Positions 5,115-12,974 are shown, counted from the first letter of the stretch. The stretch is 13,572 bases of DNA from Bacteroidales bacterium (GCA_016281295.1 JAEEII010000295.1:1-13572); one strand, 5' to 3'. Made by a program: numbers and translations. The notes: a model not told the origin generated them from the sequence alone.

Positions 5115-8100
5115 ATGATAAAGTATTTACAAAACAAACTTTTGTTGGCATTCTTGATCACTTTTATTAATGTGTCGAGTGTGACAACTCTTTGTGCACA
5201 ATATCCAGAGGGCACTATCCACGGGCTTTTCTCGGTTTCCGATAGCACTTATGTCTTTTTTTCCCAAGGAAATCTCCAATATATCGGCAGTGCAAGCACA
5301 CCCTATTGGAAGTTTGCCGACAACCAATGGGATTATCTTGGAATAAACACGGGTCAGAATAGCATTGATCAAAACAAGGATCGCGACCTCTTCGGCTGGG
5401 GTACCAGTGGATATAACCACGGAGCCACCTGCTACCAGCCGTGGAGTACCAGCGGAAACTCTGGCGACTATTATGCCTATGGCAGCTACACGTATAACTT
5501 GTATGACCAAACGGGTCAGGCCGACTGGGGTTACAACGCCATCATCAATGGCGGCAATTTAGAGAACAGTGGTTGGCGTACTTTGAAAAAAGATGAATGG
5601 CAGTATGTGCTCAATTCAAGAAGCACCCAGAGTGGTATCCGATATGCAATGGCAAAAGTGAATAACGTAAACGGTGTGGTTTTGCTGCCTGACGACTGGA
5701 GCACCGAGTACTACACGCTGAACAGCACAAATAGTTCTGGCGCCAGTTATTCCACCAATGTCATAATGGCCTGGCAGTGGAGAGCCTTGGATCAGCACGG
5801 TGCTGTCTTCCTGCCCGACGCTGGCTACCGGGATGGGACTTCGGTCTACAATGTCGGTTCGAACGGCGCCTACTGGTCGGCGTCGTACTACAATGGCGAC
5901 GACGCCTACTTCGTGTACTTCTATGGTGGCAAGCTCTTAGCCAGCTACAGCAACTACCGCAAATACGGTCTCTCTGTGCGTTTGGTTCGCCCTGCCCAGA
6001 ATTGTTCCTTTGGCATCAACGCCACCCCCAGCCCAGCGGAGGGCGGCGCGGTGAGCGGTGTCGGCGCCTATTCTGCGGGCGCCGTATGCACGCTCACGGC
6101 GATGCCTTCGGCAGGCTACGCTTTCGCCTTTTGGTCAGAAGCGGGAATCGTTGTTTCTACCAATGCCAGCTATACCTTTACTGTGTTGCGCAGTAGAAAC
6201 TTGGTGGCCAACTTTGTTTCTGAAGAATACATTACTTTTGCTGATGCCAATGTGAAAGCCCTTTGCGTGGCCAACTGGGATGCCAACGGAGATGGTGAGC
6301 TGAGCTATGTCGAGGCTGCCGGAGTGACAAACCTTGGCAATGTGTTCAAAAACAACACCTCCATCCATTCTTTTAATGAATTACAGCATTTTGTTCTTCT
6401 TGGTTCCATTGGAGAACAAGCTTTTTATGGTTGCACAGAGTTAACCCAAATAACCATTCCTGAGCAAGTGACCATCGTGGGCAGCAAGGCTTTCTGGAAT
6501 TGTCCGGCTTTGCAAACGGTTACTTTCAATGCCGTCAATTGTACCAGTATGCAGACAACCTATAATTCTAACACCAATTATTCTGTGTTTTCGAGTGATG
6601 CCAGTGGAGGGGCTTCGGCATTAACCCGTGTGGTAATTGGCGGCAGCGTTCAGCGTATTCCTGACTATGCCTTCAAAGGCTCGGTGGATATCTATCAGCG
6701 TTTGGTCATTCCCGCTTCGGTTATAGAAATAGGAAATCATGCTTTTGAGGGTTGCAATAGTTTGGTGCAGATGGTGATTCAAGGCAATGGTTTGCTAGCT
6801 ATTGGGGAGTATGCCTTTAATGGTTGTTCAGCACTCCGTTCCGCACTCAATCTTCCTAATTCTGTTACTTCAATAGGGCAATATGCCTTTTATGGTTGCG
6901 AGGATCTGCCTTCGGTCACCATTGGCACAGGTATGGAAACTGTTGGCGGGTATGCTTTCTGGAATTGCCCCGCTTTGACTACGGTGCATTTCAACGCAAC
7001 GAATTGTACTTCCATGGTTACCAACTTGCAGTATTCCGTGTTCAACAGTGGAACGACCAATGGCGGTGCCACACCAATTGTTACCCTAACTATCGCCGCA
7101 AATGTGACCAATATTCCAGACTATGCTTTTAGAAATGGTACCAATATGTCTAACAATCTTAACATTCCTAACAGCGTCACTAATATTGGTCAATATGCAT
7201 TTGCGGGTTGTACGGGGCAAGGCCGAACCTTGCTTCTTGGTAACAATGTGGCTACCATAGGTCAGTACGCTTTTGATGGTTGTAGTGGATTCATTGGCGA
7301 TTTGGTCATTCCGAACTCAGTAGAAAGCATAGGTCAGTATGCATTCAACAATTGTAGCGGCTTCAACGGTAATTTGTCGTTGCCAGTCAACGATTCTCTT
7401 GCCATCATGAACCAATATACCTTTAATGGATGTAGTGGTTTGACGGGGACTTTGACCATTCCTGCCAATGTAACGGAGGTCGCTCATTCGGCGTTTCGAG
7501 GCTGTAGTGGTTTCATAGGTGTTTTGGTCCTGCATGACGCTATGACTACCATCGGACAATACGCTTTCGATGGTTGTAGCAGTTTTTCAGGTAATTTGGT
7601 GATTCCCAATGCCGTTACCATACTTGGGCAATACGCGTTCCGTGGTTGCAGTGGTTTCGATGGCTCCCTCGTCATCGGTAGCGGGGTGCAAACCATCAAC
7701 AATGCTACTTTCGAAAATTGCTCGGGCTTCCAAGGTTCCCTCATCGTGGGTCGCCAAGTGAATAGTATCGGTAGCAATGCATTCAAAAACTGTAACGGTT
7801 TTTCGGTGCTGATTTCTGAGAACCCCACGCCGCCTACTGCCAGCAGCAATTCGTTCCAGAGCATGGATTTCTCCATCCCGGCGTATGTGCCTTACGCCAT
7901 GATTCCTGATTACCAGTCAGCCGCTGGATGGAGCCAGTTTACCAATTATGTGGAGCAGTGCGTGTTCGACCAGTTGGACAACGACCTTTGGTCGGACGAG
8001 ACGAACTGGTATGCTTTTGAGTTGCCCGGCCCCAACGACGTGGTGTGCGTCAACAGCAACTGCCACTTGGATATGGATGCTGAGGTGTTGCATATTTATG

Positions 8101-10616
8101 TGCTCAACCTCAACGATGTCCTCACCGTCAACAGCGGCAATACCCTCAATACTAACTACGGCATCGGTATTTTGCAACCTTCGCAATTGGTTTTACAGGA
8201 GGGCAGTCAACTCATCAACAACCTTCCGGGTCTTCATGGCACGATGCGACGGCAAATCCCTGGTTACGGTTCGGGCAATGGAGGTTGGTTTACGGTCAGT
8301 GCCCCCATCTATCGAGGTGCCTCCGTCAGCCCGCTTACTACTGGCAGCTACGACCTCTACGCCTACGACGAGCCGACTGCGATGTGGCTTAACCAGAGGG
8401 ACGAGGCCACCGCTCTCGAATCCTTCATTCCAGGGCATGGCTACCTCTACGCCCATCAAGATGGTTTTGCCATGCAGCTTGCGGGTCAGCTCAACCCCTC
8501 TAATGCGGACATCTCCGTGCCGGTGACTTGCCAACACGGTCTCCTGCCGGGATTCAACCTGTTGGGGAACCCCTACACCAACAACATCAACATCAACAGC
8601 GTGAAATTCAACAATACCCCCATTACCTCCTATTATAAGGCGGTGGGCGGTAGCCAGTTAGTGGCTTACACGGATGCTGACAACGATGCCATTCAACCCA
8701 TCGAGGGATTCTTTGTGCAAGTCCCTGCGGACGGTACGGTGTATTTTAACACGCCTTCACGCGAGGAACAAGGCAGTTATATCCGTTTGGTGCTGAACAA
8801 GGACGAAAAGATGCTGGACCGCGCCTATCTTCGCATGAACGATGGGGCAACCTTGAACAAGGCTTTTGTGGAGGGACATCCCAGCTTGCTTTATCTGAGC
8901 GTGGACGGGCAACCCTACGCGGTGGCACCTCAAGGGAGGCAAGCCTACAACCTCTGTTTTGTGCCAGTGGAGGAGGGGAGTTTCGTCATCGAATGTAACC
9001 TGCTCCATACGGAATGCGACTATCTCCACTTGATTGACACGTTCACGGGTGAGGAGGTCGATTTGCTGGCCACGCCGTCTTATAGCTTTAAGGCTTCCGC
9101 TCATGACAGTCAGAATCGCTTCGCCTTGGTGCTTTCCGCCGATGCCTTACCCGTGGAAGCGACCGCAAATCATCGTAACCGCGATGCTGTTCCAGTGTTG
9201 CCTTCTCATGGCTCAAATACAAGTCAATACGGCTATTCCTCCAATGCAGTGGTTATTAATGCCACTGCCAACCCGGCCGAGGGAGGCACTGTCACAGGTG
9301 CCGGTACTTATGCCAACGGATCCACCGTCACGCTTACCGCAACGGCTAACGAAGGCTATACCTTCGTCAACTGGACGGAAAACGACAACGTGGTCTCCAC
9401 CAATGCCACCTATACCTTTGTCGTGAATGAGGGTAGGACATTGGTGGCGAACTTCAACCAGAATAGTTCTGAAATCAACCACACCACCGCCCTCACCAAC
9501 GGCTGGAACTGGTGGAGCACTTATATTGAACTCAACGGCAACGACGGCCTTGCCCAATTGGAGAACAGCCTCGGCAGCCACGGAATGATGATCAAGTCGA
9601 GAGAAAACGGCTTTGTGGAGCCCTACAACGTCAACGGCACCATCAGCTGGTACGGCAACCTGACCTCCATCTGCAACGAGCAGATGTATATGATCCGCAC
9701 CGACGCCGCCTGCCAGGCCGCCGTCACGGGCCAGGCCGCCAGTCCGGCCAACCATTCCGTCACCCTCAACCCAGGCTGGAACTGGATCGGCTTCATGGGT
9801 CAACAGCCCGTGAGCGTCGGCGCCGCCATGAGCGGTGTCACACCTGAAGGCGACGACGTGTTGAAAGGCCGCAATAGCTACGCCACCTACTACGCCGGCG
9901 ACGGCAACTGGTACGGCACCCTCAACACCCTCGAGCCGGGCCAAGGCTATATGTACCAGTCGAACAGCAATGCCGCCCAAACGCTCACCTATAACACCGG
10001 ACGCGCCGGGGACACCGGGGCCAACCTCACCCCCGAACACAACGTGTTCCGGCCCGCCGCCGACAACCACGCCCACAACATGACCGTCACTGCCGTGGTG
10101 GAGGCCGACGGCGCCGAGCTGCGCTCCGGCCTCTACGAGCTGGCGGCCTTCGTCGGCGATGATTGCCGTGGCAGCGTGAAGCTGATCCACGTGGAGGCCC
10201 TCGACCGCTATGTGGCCTTCCTCACCGTGTTCGGAGAGCCGGACGAGCCCCTTGCCTTCCGCCTCACCGACGGCACCGCAACGGCCCTCGCCGCGGAAAC
10301 CATGGCCTTCAGCATCGACGGCACGCGTGGCTCCCTCACCAACCCCTGCGTCCTGCGCTTCGGTTCCCTTTCCGTGGAGGACATGTCGCTGCCGCAAGTG
10401 TCGGTCTATCCCAACCCCTCCGACGGCGTGTTCTGTGTGGAAGGCCGCGACATCGAAAGGGTGGAGGCCTATAACACCCTGGGCCAGCTGGTCCTGAGGC
10501 AGGAAACCCACGCCGACCGGTTGAAGGTGGATCTCACTTCCCAAGCCCATGGCGTTTACACGTTGCGCGTGGTCACCACCCAAGGAGTCTCCATCCATAC
10601 CGTCATTACGAAGTAA
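5115..10616 (+). CDS. Giant T9SS-secreted mosaic adhesin: FISUMP-like, B-repeats, 17 BspA-type LRRs
   Basis: 1833 aa, likely cell surface or secreted. Domain order by residue: signal peptide ~1-29 (cut near C-A-Q); FISUMP-like lectin-fold domain ~35-293, ending L-S-V-R-L-V-R; divergent InlB B-repeat ~298-368; an EF-hand-like loop D-A-N-G-D-G-E-L-S-Y-V-E (389-400) in the linker that often precedes BspA repeats; about 17 LRR_5/BspA repeats (~430-900) with the core I-G-x-x-A-F-x-x-C; a linker with D-L-W-S-D-E-T-N-W (957-965), N-N-L-P-G-L-H-G-T-M-R-R-Q (1035-1047) and L-L-G-N-P-Y (1149-1154), typical of T9SS cargo; a second B-repeat ~1378-1448; two tandem G-W-N-W modules (~1457-1540 and ~1547-1626); an M-T-V-T-A-V-V module (~1654-1750); and a T9SS sorting domain (~1760-1833, V-Y-P-N-P-S-D-G-V-F). 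No catalytic motif was recognised. Binding to host, food particle or neighbour is inferred from the family. The 3' third is visibly richer in G+C than the LRR part, suggesting assembly from modules of different origin. Confidence 0.9.
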   Translation: MIKYLQNKLLLAFLITFINVSSVTTLCAQYPEGTIHGLFSVSDSTYVFFSQGNLQYIGSASTPYWKFADNQWDYLGINTGQNSIDQNKDRDLFGWGTSGYNHGATCYQPWSTSGNSGDYYAYGSYTYNLYDQTGQADWGYNAIINGGNLENSGWRTLKKDEWQYVLNSRSTQSGIRYAMAKVNNVNGVVLLPDDWSTEYYTLNSTNSSGASYSTNVIMAWQWRALDQHGAVFLPDAGYRDGTSVYNVGSNGAYWSASYYNGDDAYFVYFYGGKLLASYSNYRKYGLSVRLVRPAQNCSFGINATPSPAEGGAVSGVGAYSAGAVCTLTAMPSAGYAFAFWSEAGIVVSTNASYTFTVLRSRNLVANFVSEEYITFADANVKALCVANWDANGDGELSYVEAAGVTNLGNVFKNNTSIHSFNELQHFVLLGSIGEQAFYGCTELTQITIPEQVTIVGSKAFWNCPALQTVTFNAVNCTSMQTTYNSNTNYSVFSSDASGGASALTRVVIGGSVQRIPDYAFKGSVDIYQRLVIPASVIEIGNHAFEGCNSLVQMVIQGNGLLAIGEYAFNGCSALRSALNLPNSVTSIGQYAFYGCEDLPSVTIGTGMETVGGYAFWNCPALTTVHFNATNCTSMVTNLQYSVFNSGTTNGGATPIVTLTIAANVTNIPDYAFRNGTNMSNNLNIPNSVTNIGQYAFAGCTGQGRTLLLGNNVATIGQYAFDGCSGFIGDLVIPNSVESIGQYAFNNCSGFNGNLSLPVNDSLAIMNQYTFNGCSGLTGTLTIPANVTEVAHSAFRGCSGFIGVLVLHDAMTTIGQYAFDGCSSFSGNLVIPNAVTILGQYAFRGCSGFDGSLVIGSGVQTINNATFENCSGFQGSLIVGRQVNSIGSNAFKNCNGFSVLISENPTPPTASSNSFQSMDFSIPAYVPYAMIPDYQSAAGWSQFTNYVEQCVFDQLDNDLWSDETNWYAFELPGPNDVVCVNSNCHLDMDAEVLHIYVLNLNDVLTVNSGNTLNTNYGIGILQPSQLVLQEGSQLINNLPGLHGTMRRQIPGYGSGNGGWFTVSAPIYRGASVSPLTTGSYDLYAYDEPTAMWLNQRDEATALESFIPGHGYLYAHQDGFAMQLAGQLNPSNADISVPVTCQHGLLPGFNLLGNPYTNNININSVKFNNTPITSYYKAVGGSQLVAYTDADNDAIQPIEGFFVQVPADGTVYFNTPSREEQGSYIRLVLNKDEKMLDRAYLRMNDGATLNKAFVEGHPSLLYLSVDGQPYAVAPQGRQAYNLCFVPVEEGSFVIECNLLHTECDYLHLIDTFTGEEVDLLATPSYSFKASAHDSQNRFALVLSADALPVEATANHRNRDAVPVLPSHGSNTSQYGYSSNAVVINATANPAEGGTVTGAGTYANGSTVTLTATANEGYTFVNWTENDNVVSTNATYTFVVNEGRTLVANFNQNSSEINHTTALTNGWNWWSTYIELNGNDGLAQLENSLGSHGMMIKSRENGFVEPYNVNGTISWYGNLTSICNEQMYMIRTDAACQAAVTGQAASPANHSVTLNPGWNWIGFMGQQPVSVGAAMSGVTPEGDDVLKGRNSYATYYAGDGNWYGTLNTLEPGQGYMYQSNSNAAQTLTYNTGRAGDTGANLTPEHNVFRPAADNHAHNMTVTAVVEADGAELRSGLYELAAFVGDDCRGSVKLIHVEALDRYVAFLTVFGEPDEPLAFRLTDGTATALAAETMAFSIDGTRGSLTNPCVLRFGSLSVEDMSLPQVSVYPNPSDGVFCVEGRDIERVEAYNTLGQLVLRQETHADRLKVDLTSQAHGVYTLRVVTTQGVSIHTVITK
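6396..7830 (+). repeat. BspA-type LRR coding repeats, about 17 units
   Basis: The repeats encode a core such as I-G-Q-Y-A-F-D-G-C-S-G-F. The A-F or T-F anchors fall near residues 437, 459, 519, 543, 567, 591, 614, 670, 695, 719, 743, 769, 793, 817, 841, 865 and 889 of the adhesin. From ~543 on, most units are 24-26 residues. The units around 7255-7660 are also alike in DNA, reusing ataggtcagta and tgtagtggtt, so they are probably recent duplications. Two longer units (~459 and ~614) share the W-N-C-P-A-L insert and copy each other. Confidence 0.85.
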
Positions 10617-10649
10617 TCACCTGTGTTAATAACATCAAATAGTATAAAA

Positions 10650-11321
10650 ATGAAAAAGTTGTTTTTATTGTTAGTTCTGACAGTATGTGGATATCATGTA
10701 TTGGCCAACCATTGGACCCCGGCCAGCGCCTCCTACGCCTACAACATGACGATGACGGCGGTGGTGCAGGTCAACGGGGACGAGCAGCGTTCCGCCGCCC
10801 TTGAGGTGGGGGCGTTCTGTGGCGACGAGTGCCGCGGTAGCCAAACGCTCACCTATTTCGCGCCCGCCGACCGTTATGTGGTGTGGCTCACCGTGTTTGG
10901 CGAGGAGGGCGACCAGTTCAGCTTCAAGCTCTACGACCACGAGCTGGGCGCCGAGCTGGATGTCGACTCGCCCGAGGCTGTGACTTTCAACACCAACGGT
11001 TACGGCAACCTGTCGAACCCCTACGTGCTGGGCTTCACCGAGGCGGGGGCGCCGCCCCAACCATACGAGGTGGTCATCACCCTCGGTCCGGGATGGACGT
11101 GGATGAGTTACCTGCTCACCACGCAGAAGACCTTGAGCCAGGCCTTGGTGAACCTCACCCCGGATGACGGCGACATGGTGAAAGGCCAGGAAGGCTTCAG
11201 CTATTACGACGCCTCCACCGGCCAGTGGTCGGGGAGCCTCAGCAAGCTGGTGCCCGGCAAAGGCTACCTGTACCTGAACAACGGTACCGCGACCAAGAGC
11301 TTCACCTATCCGGCGCAGTAG
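10650..11321 (+). CDS. Small secreted protein of two adhesin-type modules, no sorting domain
   Basis: 223 aa from ATG 10650. An in-frame start at 10623 would add nine residues before a clear signal peptide, M-K-K-L-F-L-L-L-V-L-T-V-C-G and on to L-A near residue 19. Module A (~31-130) has Y-N-M-T-M-T-A-V-V, G-A-F-C-G-D-E-C-R-G-S, D-R-Y-V-V-W-L-T-V-F-G-E and N-L-S-N-P-Y-V-L-G-F, and is homologous to residues ~1654-1750 of the adhesin just upstream. Module B (~139-220) has L-G-P-G-W-T-W-M-S-Y, D-M-V-K-G-Q-E-G-F and L-V-P-G-K-G-Y-L-Y, and matches the adhesin's G-W-N-W modules. The order A-B is the reverse of the adhesin's B-B-A. There is no T9SS sorting domain, so it may stay periplasmic or bind another surface protein. 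It lies 33 bp after the adhesin stop with no terminator seen, so co-transcription is likely. Confidence 0.82.
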   Translation: MKKLFLLLVLTVCGYHVLANHWTPASASYAYNMTMTAVVQVNGDEQRSAALEVGAFCGDECRGSQTLTYFAPADRYVVWLTVFGEEGDQFSFKLYDHELGAELDVDSPEAVTFNTNGYGNLSNPYVLGFTEAGAPPQPYEVVITLGPGWTWMSYLLTTQKTLSQALVNLTPDDGDMVKGQEGFSYYDASTGQWSGSLSKLVPGKGYLYLNNGTATKSFTYPAQ

Positions 11322-11342
11322 CTTCGCGCAACAGGATCGTTG

Positions 11343-11386
11343 AACACGAATCTCACGAATTACAAGCCGTTCGTGGGGTTCGTGTT
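11343..11386. terminator. 17-bp stem hairpin after the adhesin pair
   Basis: Left arm 11343-11359 (aacacgaatctcacgaa) pairs with right arm 11370-11386 over 17 positions, including two G-T wobbles, around a 10-nt loop. It lies 21 bp after the small secreted gene and probably ends that transcript. The T-run after it is poor, so factor-independent termination is uncertain. The CACGAAT-type sequence also resembles a dispersed motif I recall from Bacteroidota intergenic DNA. Confidence 0.55.
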
Positions 11387-11531
11387 TGATGGATGGGTTT
11401 GTCTCAAAATTTCACGTTTCAATAGTTGGCACTCCTTTTGCGTTTCATTATAAAATGGATAAGTCCAACAATCCAAAGTTTTATCCTCAGACAGAAGTAT
11501 ATCGTTTAATTATACATGGGTTGTTAGGACT

Positions 11532-11571
11532 GGGATATAACGTGTATGTAACTGATATTTGGAAATGTTGG
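11532..11571 (+). repeat. 40-bp near-identical block shared with 4666-4705 (copy 2)
   Basis: Direct-orientation partner of 4666-4705, with 37 of 40 bases identical, inside the truncated glycosylase-like remnant. The two copies flank the whole adhesin pair. Confidence 0.85.
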
Positions 11572-11640
11572 GATAAATATAAAACTTATAGAGGAACATG
11601 TGACATTTACCAAAGACCACGAAAGTTTTTTTCATATCCA

Positions 11641-11680
11641 CTTGTTATTATAAAAGTAATTATTATTTTTGCAATAATTA
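11641..11680 (+). promoter_or_regulatory. Promoter of the ATPase gene with overlapping AT palindrome
   Basis: A -33-like CTTG (11641-11644) and a -7 TATTTTTG (11664-11671, consensus TAnnTTTG) are separated by 19 bp, about 34 bp before ATG 11705. A perfect 8-bp inverted repeat, TAATTATT (11657-11664) and AATAATTA (11673-11680), brackets the -7 box and could be a repressor site. It lies wholly inside the remnant ORF, which supports that ORF's tail being non-coding. Confidence 0.5.
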
Positions 11681-11704
11681 TATTCTTAATAAAAGCTGGG
11701 AAAA

Positions 11705-12823
11705 ATGAATAACCCATTTGTCATCGGGAGTTACGCTGGCCCCCATTATTTCTGCGATCGAACTGAAGAAAGCAAAGAATTGATGGATAATGTGTTAAAT
11801 GGTAGAAATACGGTGCTGGTGTCCCATAGGAGAATTGGAAAGACTGGATTGATTTGTCATGTTTTTGATCAGCCAGTGATTAAGAGGAACTACCATGTGT
11901 TCTTTGTTGATATCCTTTCCACATCCTCTTTGCGTGAATTTGTCATGCTGTTAGGAAAGGAGATTATCAACAGTTTGAAGCCAAGGAGTAAAAAATTAAC
12001 AGATGCTCTGAAAACTGTGTTTTTTTCATTGAGAGGTGGTTTCAAGATGGATGCAGTAACTGGGGAACCTGCTTTTGAATTGTCATTGGGAGAGATTGAA
12101 TCGCCGGAGGCCACCTTGGATGAGATTTTCAAGTATCTTGGCACTGCTGATAAACCTTGTGTGGTCGCTATAGATGAGTTTCAACAGATAGGGGAGTATG
12201 AGGAAAAGAATGTTGAGGCATTGTTGAGAACGAAAATTCAGCATTGTCCCAACTGTCATTTCATTTTCGCGGGTAGCGAACCCGACATGTTGATTAATAT
12301 GTTCAATTCGCAGGACAAGCCTTTTTATAAAAGCGCCACTTTCATGCAAATTGGGCGTATTGATTTGGATAAGTATGCGGCATTTGCGACGAGTCTTTTC
12401 AAGGAATCTGATAAAGTCATAGGTGAGGAATATGTAAAAATGGCATTTGAATCAGTGGACGGTGTAACCTTGTATGTGCAGTTCATCATGAACGAGTTGT
12501 TTCATGTTGTCCCAGTGGGTGGAAAAGTGACTCAAGAATTATATGATAAATCGTTAAGTATTTTGTTAAACAAGCAGTCGTTTGTTTTCATGAACGTTCT
12601 GAGAGGCCTTTCTCTCCGTCAAAAGGAGGTGCTTTATGCCTTGGCAAAGGAGGGAAGGACGACTGAGATATTGTCAAGCGATTTCATTCGAAAGCATGAG
12701 TTGAAATCTTCGAGTTCGGTGCAATCATCCTTGAAGGGGTTACTGTCAAAGAAGGTGATTGCCAGAGAGGATGGACACTATGTGATTTCAGACAGGTTAT
12801 TCAGGTTGTGGCTAAATAAATAG
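11705..12823 (+). CDS. Archaeal-type/STAND ATPase with C-terminal winged helix
   Basis: 372 aa, the usual length for these Bacteroidales ATPases. The start M-N-N-P-F-V-I-G-S-Y-A-G-P (1-13) is the family's standard N-terminus. The Walker A region is S-H-R-R-I-G-K-T-G-L (40-49), where relatives usually have S-P-R-R. Walker B is V-V-A-I-D-E-F-Q-Q-I (153-162, D157-E158). F-A-G-S-E-P-D-M-L (188-196) is a sensor-like segment. Residues ~290-372 form a winged-helix-like end: L-S-L-R-Q-K-E-V-L-Y-A-L, V-Q-S-S-L-K-G-L-L, and Y-V-I-S-D-R-L-F-R-L-W-L. It probably hydrolyses ATP in the cytoplasm. The cellular role of this widespread family is unknown. It begins 8 bp inside the glycosylase remnant but has its own promoter, and a clear terminator follows. 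No partner nuclease or effector gene adjoins it. Confidence 0.88.
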   Translation: MNNPFVIGSYAGPHYFCDRTEESKELMDNVLNGRNTVLVSHRRIGKTGLICHVFDQPVIKRNYHVFFVDILSTSSLREFVMLLGKEIINSLKPRSKKLTDALKTVFFSLRGGFKMDAVTGEPAFELSLGEIESPEATLDEIFKYLGTADKPCVVAIDEFQQIGEYEEKNVEALLRTKIQHCPNCHFIFAGSEPDMLINMFNSQDKPFYKSATFMQIGRIDLDKYAAFATSLFKESDKVIGEEYVKMAFESVDGVTLYVQFIMNELFHVVPVGGKVTQELYDKSLSILLNKQSFVFMNVLRGLSLRQKEVLYALAKEGRTTEILSSDFIRKHELKSSSSVQSSLKGLLSKKVIAREDGHYVISDRLFRLWLNK

Positions 12824-12863
12824 TCAATCCATGAAACCCACCAGTAGGTGTTTTATGATAGAG

Positions 12864-12897
12864 ATCTCCGCCTCGATTGGGACGGAGATTTTTTTTA
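12864..12897 (+). terminator. Intrinsic terminator of the ATPase gene
   Basis: ATCTCCG (12864-12870) pairs with CGGAGAT (12883-12889). The stem can extend inward by three more pairs across one mismatch, and it is followed by a run of T from 12889 to 12896. It lies 40 bp past the stop codon. A smaller CACC/GGTG hairpin with four T (12839-12854) precedes it. Confidence 0.85.
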
Positions 12898-12921
12898 TTC
12901 TATTAATTCAACTTTTTCGTT

Positions 12922-12938
12922 TAATAATTCAATTATTA
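12922..12938. promoter_or_regulatory. AT palindrome TAATAATT-C-AATTATTA
   Basis: A perfect 8-bp inverted repeat with a 1-nt centre. It ends on the A of an ATG at 12938 that opens only 17 codons. It resembles the palindromes at 5085-5094 and 11657-11680, but palindromes made only of A and T arise easily in such DNA. Confidence 0.25.
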
Positions 12939-12974
12939 TGGAAAATAATGTAACCCCCTTTTACGGGAAAACCC

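Larger units (their letters stand above)
11389..11712 (+). pseudogene. Truncated uracil-DNA-glycosylase-like remnant
   Basis: An ORF of about 107 codons. Its first ~60 residues match the middle of the glycosylase-like protein at 4250: S-I-V-G-T-P-F-A-F-H, P-Q-T-E-V-Y-R-L-I-I-H-G-L-L, then G-Y-N-V-Y-V-T-D-I-W-K-C-W. Both catalytic-motif regions (Q-D-P and H-P-S) and both cysteine clusters are absent. After residue ~60 the match stops. The remaining ~45 codons run through AT-rich DNA, giving a hydrophobic run (V-I-I-K-V-I-I-I-F-A-I-I-I-F-L-I) that could pass for a membrane helix but coincides with the next gene's promoter. It overlaps the ATPase start by 8 bp. It is most likely a duplication scrap. 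A short functional membrane protein cannot be excluded but is less likely. Confidence 0.65.

Noticed and set aside
6396..7830. CRISPR-like regular repeats
   Set aside because: Repeats are imperfect, in frame, 72-78 bp in period without unique spacers, and encode BspA-type LRRs.
9213..10598. Long open frame of 461 codons on the minus strand
   Set aside because: It is antisense to the GC-rich 3' end of the adhesin, whose plus-strand frame has clear domains. Its His/Gly/Val-rich composition is typical of an antisense shadow.
11600..11712. A glycosylase-fragment/transmembrane fusion protein translationally coupled to the ATPase
   Set aside because: The hydrophobic tail coincides with AT-rich DNA that contains a well-spaced promoter and palindrome for the ATPase, and homology stops before it. 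The helix is more likely chance translation of regulatory DNA.
11705..12823. ATPase as part of an anti-phage defence operon
   Set aside because: STAND-like ATPases can act in defence, but this subfamily is widespread in Bacteroidales, no effector, nuclease or toxin gene adjoins it, and it has its own promoter and terminator.
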